In this document: positions 59,886 to 64,000 of the stretch, piece by piece | Numbering within the stretch: the first letter of the stretch is position 1 | Layout: every line of letters starts with the position of its first letter | Source: CAIVVT01 sp963757265 | Lineage (GTDB): Bacteria; Acidobacteriota; Terriglobia; Bryobacterales; Bryobacteraceae | Length of the DNA: 64,000 bases | NCBI GenBank assembly: GCA_963757265.1 | Contig: CAVWRA010000006.1 | Span: forward strand, 868,001 to 932,000 | Direction: 5' to 3' | Notes under the pieces: model-generated | Told to the model about the DNA's origin: nothing | The model's database searches: none | Seen by the model: only the letters and a program-made list of their open reading frames with translations | Made by a program: the position numbers and the translations under genes

Positions 59886-61145
59886 CTATGCGGCCGGGCG
59901 GGCGTGGCGGAAGATGCGATTGAGGCCGTGCAGGGCGCGGTCGGCCTCCTTCTCCGTAATGATGTAAGCGGGCAGCAGGCGCACGACGCGATCGTGCGTC
60001 ACGTTGAACAGCAGACCCTGCTCGATGCCCTCGGCCACGAGGTGCTTGCAGACGAAGTCGAGCTCGACGCCGATCATCAAGCCGGCGCCGCGCACGTCGC
60101 GAATGAAGCCGTAGCGCTTCTGCAGACGGCGCAGGCCGTCGAAGAAATAGCCGCCGACACGGTGCATCTGTGGCAGCAGTTCCTCGAGGATGTCGTAGAA
60201 TTCGAGGGCCACGCGGCAGGCCAGGGCGCCGCCGCCGAAGGTGCTGCCGTGCATACCGGGCGCGATGGCGGCGGCGGCTTTCTCGTTGCTCACGATGGCG
60301 CCCAGCGGGAGGCCGCAGGCGATGGGCTTGGCCAGCACCACGACGTCGGGCAGGACGGGCGGATCGGCCAACTGGTAAGCGTAGTGGCGGCCGGCGCGGC
60401 CGACGCCGCATTGGATTTCGTCGAAGACGAGCAGGGCGTCATGGTGGTCGGCGAGCTCGCGCGCCAGGCGCAGGCGTTCGGCGGGGACGGGGTTGATGCC
60501 GCCTTCGCCCTGGATGGTCTCGACGAAGATGGCGGCGGTGCGCTCGTTCACGGCTGCGGCCAAGGCGGCCGAATCGTCGAAGGGGACGAAGCGCACGCCG
60601 GGGAGCAGGGGCTCGAAATCGGCGCGGTACTTGGGCTGGCCGGTGATGGAGAGCGCGCCCATGGAACGGCCATGGAAGGAGTTCTCCAGCGAAATCAGCT
60701 CGAACTTATCGGGGTGGATGTGACGGCCGTGGGAGCGGGCCATCTTGATGGCGCCCTCGACGGCTTCGGTGCCGGAGTTACAGAAGAAGACGCGGTCGAG
60801 ACCGGTGGTTTCGCACAGCTTCTTCGCCAACGGGCCCTGGTAGCGGTGGTAGTAGAGGTTCGAGGAATGGATCAGTTTGGCGGACTGGTCGCGGATCACG
60901 CGCACGATGCGCGGGTGGGCGTGGCCCAGGGCGTTGACGCCGATGCCGGTGATGAGGTCGAGGTAGCGGCGCTTATCGATGTCGTAGACCCAGCAGCCTT
61001 TGCCGCGCTCCAGCACGAGCGGGTAGCGGGCGTAGTTCTGGAGGAGGTAACGGCGCTCGAGATCGATGACCGGCTGGAAGGAACCGGGCGGCGGAGACCC
61101 GGGATTGGCGGGAGCGGAGTCCGAGGCCGTGGGTGAAAGATCCAT
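59886..61145 (-). CDS. Class III aminotransferase, acetylornithine aminotransferase-like
   Basis: The 419-residue PLP enzyme has FFCNSGTEAVEGAIK, FHGRSMGALS, LVFDEIQCGVGR and the PLP lysine in VVLAKPIACGLPLGA. This is the ArgD/GabT/ornithine class; GSTFGGGALAC also fits ArgD. It may transaminate acetylornithine, but no other arg genes are near. ATG 61145 is used; the in-frame upstream start at 61175 is less likely. Confidence 0.82.
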   Translation of the reverse strand: MDLSPTASDSAPANPGSPPPGSFQPVIDLERRYLLQNYARYPLVLERGKGCWVYDIDKRRYLDLITGIGVNALGHAHPRIVRVIRDQSAKLIHSSNLYYHRYQGPLAKKLCETTGLDRVFFCNSGTEAVEGAIKMARSHGRHIHPDKFELISLENSFHGRSMGALSITGQPKYRADFEPLLPGVRFVPFDDSAALAAAVNERTAAIFVETIQGEGGINPVPAERLRLARELADHHDALLVFDEIQCGVGRAGRHYAYQLADPPVLPDVVVLAKPIACGLPLGAIVSNEKAAAAIAPGMHGSTFGGGALACRVALEFYDILEELLPQMHRVGGYFFDGLRRLQKRYGFIRDVRGAGLMIGVELDFVCKHLVAEGIEQGLLFNVTHDRVVRLLPAYIITEKEADRALHGLNRIFRHARPAA

Positions 61146-61196
61146 GTATCTATCGTAATGGTGCGGAGCGCGCACCGCCGGGAGCGGCCGGGTGGT

Positions 61197-63644
61197 TCAC
61201 TCGACGATGAAGCCGTCGAGGTCCATATGACAGGCGCCGGCGCTGGAGCGCAGCGCGGCTTCGGGAGAGGCGATGCGCAGGCTGAGGATATTGCGGCCGG
61301 GGGCGGGCGCGATGAAGGGCGCCGAGAGGGCCTGCCACTGGGTGTGGGGCGAGAATTCGTCGAATTCGAGCGGGGCCTGGTAACTGCCGCGGAAGCCGGC
61401 GACCGCCAGGCAGCGGTTGGCGGCGGCGGTATAGATCAGCCGGACGGCACGGCCGTCGAAGTGGATCTCGGCCAGGGCCGCCTTATCGTTGGTGTGCACA
61501 AGAGTATTTCGAAAAGTCCGCGGCTGGTCGATCAACCGGGCCCACTGGCCTTCGAAGTGAACGGCGGAGTCGAGATCGTCGTGGCGGCCGGGCCCGGCCC
61601 AGGCCTGTTCGGGAGCGGCCTCGCCGCCCTGGCGCTGGATCCAGCGCCGCAATTCGGCGTCGCCGAAGGATTGGACGAGCTGGGTATAGCGCTCCAGGAA
61701 TTCACGGCTGGGCACGACGGTGAGATGGCGGAAGGGCGTCTCGCGGTAAGAGATGAAGTAGCCCAGGTTGAACTTGGGGTCGGCGCTGAGGGCAATCAGC
61801 GCGGCGGCGTTGGAGGATTCATATAAGCGGCGCGGGAAGCCCGGCGTGCGCCAGGAATTGGTGAAGACGCGGCCGGCATAATCGCCGATATTGGCGGACT
61901 CGAGGAAGGCGACGGCGGTGGATGGATGTAGGGCGCGGAGGGTATCGACGAGCGGCCGCTCGGGGGCGTGGGCGGCGAGATAACGGGCGGTATCGGCGCG
62001 GGCCTGGCGGGGGTCGAAAATGAAGTCGTTGTGCAGTCCGCCCGCGGCCGGAAAGAAAGCGAAGCCCAGGCCATAGGCGGCCAGCGCCAGAAAGCCGAAA
62101 ACGCGGGTCAGGCCGGCGCCATGGAGCCGGTAGCTGCCGATGGCGATGCCAATGAGAAGCATGGCCAGCGGCGCCACGGCGTAAATGTTGCGCAACTGGG
62201 GCGCGATCAGGAGGATCACGACCGGGCCGGCCAGAACCATCCACAGCAGGACGAACCCAGTGCGGGGCCAGCGGCGCTTGGCGCCGACGACGGCCGCGGG
62301 CAGGAGCAGGAAGAGGCTGAAACCAAAAGAGCCGTCGAAGCCGGGCGTGAAGCGCCTGGAGTGGAAGGTCATGTCATAGAGAACGCGCCAGGAGAGCGGC
62401 TGGTGGAAGAGCGCTGAGCCGATGGGCACCGGCGAGTCGAGGGGCTGGGCACGGAGGAATTCGTTGAAGTAGGGGAAGACGGGGTTGCCGGTGTGCAGCA
62501 GGGCTTCCAGATAGGGGAATACGGCCACGGCGAGCGCGAGACAGAGGCAGGGCATCCAGGTGCCGGGCGGCGTCATGCTGGCGAAAGGAATGAAGAAGGG
62601 GATCAGGAAGGCGAAGCCGCTCACATGGCAGGCGCAGGCGGCGCCGGCGAGCAGAGCGCAGCACCTGGCGTAGACGCGGTGCTGCTCGCGTTTGTGAAGC
62701 CGCAGTAGCAGCACGGCGCCGAGCAGGAAAGCGGCCACCCAGTTTTCCACGCCCAGGCTGCCGGTGACCATCTGGGTCAACGACATGGCGGCCAGGGAGC
62801 CGGCCAGGCAACCGGCGATCCAGGCGGGGACGCGGCGGTGGAGGCGCTCGTAGAGCATCCAGCACAGGGCCGCGAGCAGCGCGAAGTTCAACAGGCGTGC
62901 GGCCGATTCACCACCCAGGATGTAGGCCAGGCCGAACAGGGACTCGGCGCCGACGGGGGAAACGGCCCAGGTGAACTGCTCGACCTTGAAGGCCCAGTGG
63001 TGGTTCACGGCCAGGTGGGCGGCGAAGACCAGGTGTTGTGCCAGGCCATCCGGGCTGACTTCGGGCTTGAGCGCGAGCAGCCAGTTGGCGAGCAGCGGCA
63101 TCCACAACAGGGCCAGCGGCCAGGAGTGGGCGAATCCGTCCGGGCCGCGCGGCGCGGTGAGGATGGGAAAGCGTCCGAGGCGCAGCGCGGCGAGAACCGG
63201 CACGGCGAGGGCGATCCAGTAAAACCACGCGTAGTGGATCGGGAAACGCACCATCACCAGGAACCAGACGAGGTACACGGCAAAGCCCGTCAGGAGGGTC
63301 AGGATGTGGGTCGTGGAGGTAGGCTGGACGATCTTGCGCAGGATCAGCCGCCCGGTGCAGAAAGCCGAAAGCAGGAGATACAGGACGGCCAGGACGGGAC
63401 GCGGGCCGACGAAGTAGCAGGAGTAGGCCAGTCCGACCAGCGTGAGGAGGGCCGAGTACCAGCGGGCGGCCAGCAACAGGACGGCGGCGGAGAATGCGGC
63501 GAAGACGGCCAGATAGAGCGCCAGATGATGGAGGCCCTCGGGCGTCCACACGGGCTGGGCAAAGAGCTGGTCGGCCAGCAGGGCGTAGACGGTCAGCGCG
63601 GCTTGTGAGAGCAGGAGGAGCCAGGCGAGACCGCGTTGCAGCAT
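61197..63644 (-). CDS. Large polytopic membrane protein of GT-C-like shape
   Basis: The 815-residue protein has roughly a dozen hydrophobic helices in the first 560 residues and a soluble C-terminal part of about 250 residues. The latter includes FLESANIGDYAGRVF and a final beta-rich region ending DLDGFIVE, which looks carbohydrate-binding-like. The overall layout is that of membrane glycosyltransferases or O-antigen ligase-like proteins, but no diagnostic Asp motif was found. Function is unassigned. Confidence 0.65.
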   Translation of the reverse strand: MLQRGLAWLLLLSQAALTVYALLADQLFAQPVWTPEGLHHLALYLAVFAAFSAAVLLLAARWYSALLTLVGLAYSCYFVGPRPVLAVLYLLLSAFCTGRLILRKIVQPTSTTHILTLLTGFAVYLVWFLVMVRFPIHYAWFYWIALAVPVLAALRLGRFPILTAPRGPDGFAHSWPLALLWMPLLANWLLALKPEVSPDGLAQHLVFAAHLAVNHHWAFKVEQFTWAVSPVGAESLFGLAYILGGESAARLLNFALLAALCWMLYERLHRRVPAWIAGCLAGSLAAMSLTQMVTGSLGVENWVAAFLLGAVLLLRLHKREQHRVYARCCALLAGAACACHVSGFAFLIPFFIPFASMTPPGTWMPCLCLALAVAVFPYLEALLHTGNPVFPYFNEFLRAQPLDSPVPIGSALFHQPLSWRVLYDMTFHSRRFTPGFDGSFGFSLFLLLPAAVVGAKRRWPRTGFVLLWMVLAGPVVILLIAPQLRNIYAVAPLAMLLIGIAIGSYRLHGAGLTRVFGFLALAAYGLGFAFFPAAGGLHNDFIFDPRQARADTARYLAAHAPERPLVDTLRALHPSTAVAFLESANIGDYAGRVFTNSWRTPGFPRRLYESSNAAALIALSADPKFNLGYFISYRETPFRHLTVVPSREFLERYTQLVQSFGDAELRRWIQRQGGEAAPEQAWAGPGRHDDLDSAVHFEGQWARLIDQPRTFRNTLVHTNDKAALAEIHFDGRAVRLIYTAAANRCLAVAGFRGSYQAPLEFDEFSPHTQWQALSAPFIAPAPGRNILSLRIASPEAALRSSAGACHMDLDGFIVE

Positions 63645-63730
63645 GAACCTACCAGCATACGAATTGGGAGGCCGCCGACAAAGCCGGCTGCGGCCAAAAT
63701 CGGCGGCCCAACAAGAAGCCGCGGGGAGGG

Positions 63731-64000
63731 TTAGTGTTCCACGGCGATGCCGGGGGCGTCGGGAGCGAGGCGGTAGCTCGAATAGACGGTGACGCTGGAG
63801 CCGGCGATGCGATCGTGGAACTGTGCGGAGCCCGGCTTCACGGAGAGCTTGCGCAAGGGGCGTATGCGGACGTCCGAGCGGTCGCGGTCGGCGGGGGTGA
63901 CCGCGTATTTGTAGAGAGTTGTCGCGGCGGCGAGGCCCTGGAGCTCGATCGTCGTATCGGCGTCGCGAGCGGATTCGTTGACCACACAGATGGTCAGGTT
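63731..64000 (-). CDS. 3' end of a probable glycoside hydrolase, cut by window edge
   Basis: The frame ends at 63731 and is open to the edge at 64000, giving the last 89 residues. The visible part starts LTICVVNES and continues with LYKYAVTPADR, then an end with VTVYSSYRL. It looks like a C-terminal beta-sandwich of secreted glycosidases. The catalytic domain is outside the window, so the family is not assigned. Confidence 0.5.
   Translation of the reverse strand, partial: NLTICVVNESARDADTTIELQGLAAATTLYKYAVTPADRDRSDVRIRPLRKLSVKPGSAQFHDRIAGSSVTVYSSYRLAPDAPGIAVEH

Overview
The window reads as a chromosomal segment from a high-GC member of the Acidobacteriota, most likely the Bryobacterales/Solibacter group. 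This is an inference from gene content: a glycine-rich TonB-dependent receptor with a carboxypeptidase-like N-terminal domain, a bacillithiol synthase (BshC), a Tat-exported Gfo/Idh/MocA oxidoreductase, a ThuA-like protein, GH127 and GH36-like glycosidases, and a MoxR/DUF58/VWA cluster. No rRNA or marker phylogeny is available here. There is one tRNA gene (Arg, anticodon ACG), and I see no CRISPR array and no complete insertion sequence.

Layout. 1-444 is the N-terminal part of a membrane sensor gene. 914-3825 holds two broken convergent genes, a TonB-dependent receptor and an S46 peptidase, whose missing 3' ends meet near 3015. 4032-6967 is a three-gene operon: a PEP-utilizing phosphotransferase split into two genes, followed by a cyclic-nucleotide-binding protein. 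7318-11481 carries GH127 and GH36-like glycosidases separated by an ABC-ATPase remnant. 11500-11810 holds a possible group II intron remnant abutting tRNA-Arg. 11938-13269 is a Gfo/Idh/MocA oxidoreductase. 13387-20614 runs CYTH protein, MoxR ATPase, a small membrane protein, DUF58 protein and a 1439-residue fused VWA membrane protein. 20863-22470 is an ECF sigma/anti-sigma pair divergent from a small membrane protein. 22692-24455 is a polytopic membrane protein. 24399-26894 is a small defence block (VapBC plus a restriction-modification pair) whose R-M genes look lower in GC than their surroundings. 26967-29366 is an MrfA-type helicase.

30021-36105 is a tightly packed five-gene operon with stop/start overlaps: uvrA, a possible deoxyhypusine-synthase-like protein, a CPBP protease, mtnA and a thioredoxin-like protein. 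36499-39171 holds an LPLAT acyltransferase, an acyl carrier protein and an AMP-forming ligase interrupted by a stop codon in its P-loop. 39182-46827 contains metabolic and membrane genes (esterase, aldo/keto reductase, methyltransferase, two zinc-ribbon membrane proteins, D-hydroxyacid dehydrogenase, threonine dehydratase-like enzyme, HpcH/HpaI aldolase). 46824-50985 contains bshC, a frataxin-like gene, hemW and threonine aldolase. 50999-55224 is the nitrogen operon amtB-glnB-glnD. 55431-64000 holds a ThuA-like protein, a deacetylase/formyltransferase pair, an MFS transporter, an ArgD-like aminotransferase, a large membrane protein and the 3' end of a probable glycosidase.

The most noteworthy signals are gene decay (two truncated genes fused tail to tail, two genes with in-frame stops, an ABC-ATPase scrap and a probable intron scrap), non-autonomous terminal-inverted-repeat elements of about 190 bp, and several enzymes whose key catalytic residues look substituted (GlnD, VapC, LPLAT, formyltransferase). 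The split phosphotransferase with a cNMP-binding partner and the deoxyhypusine-synthase-like gene beside uvrA are the best candidates for undescribed biology. None of this is proven from sequence alone.
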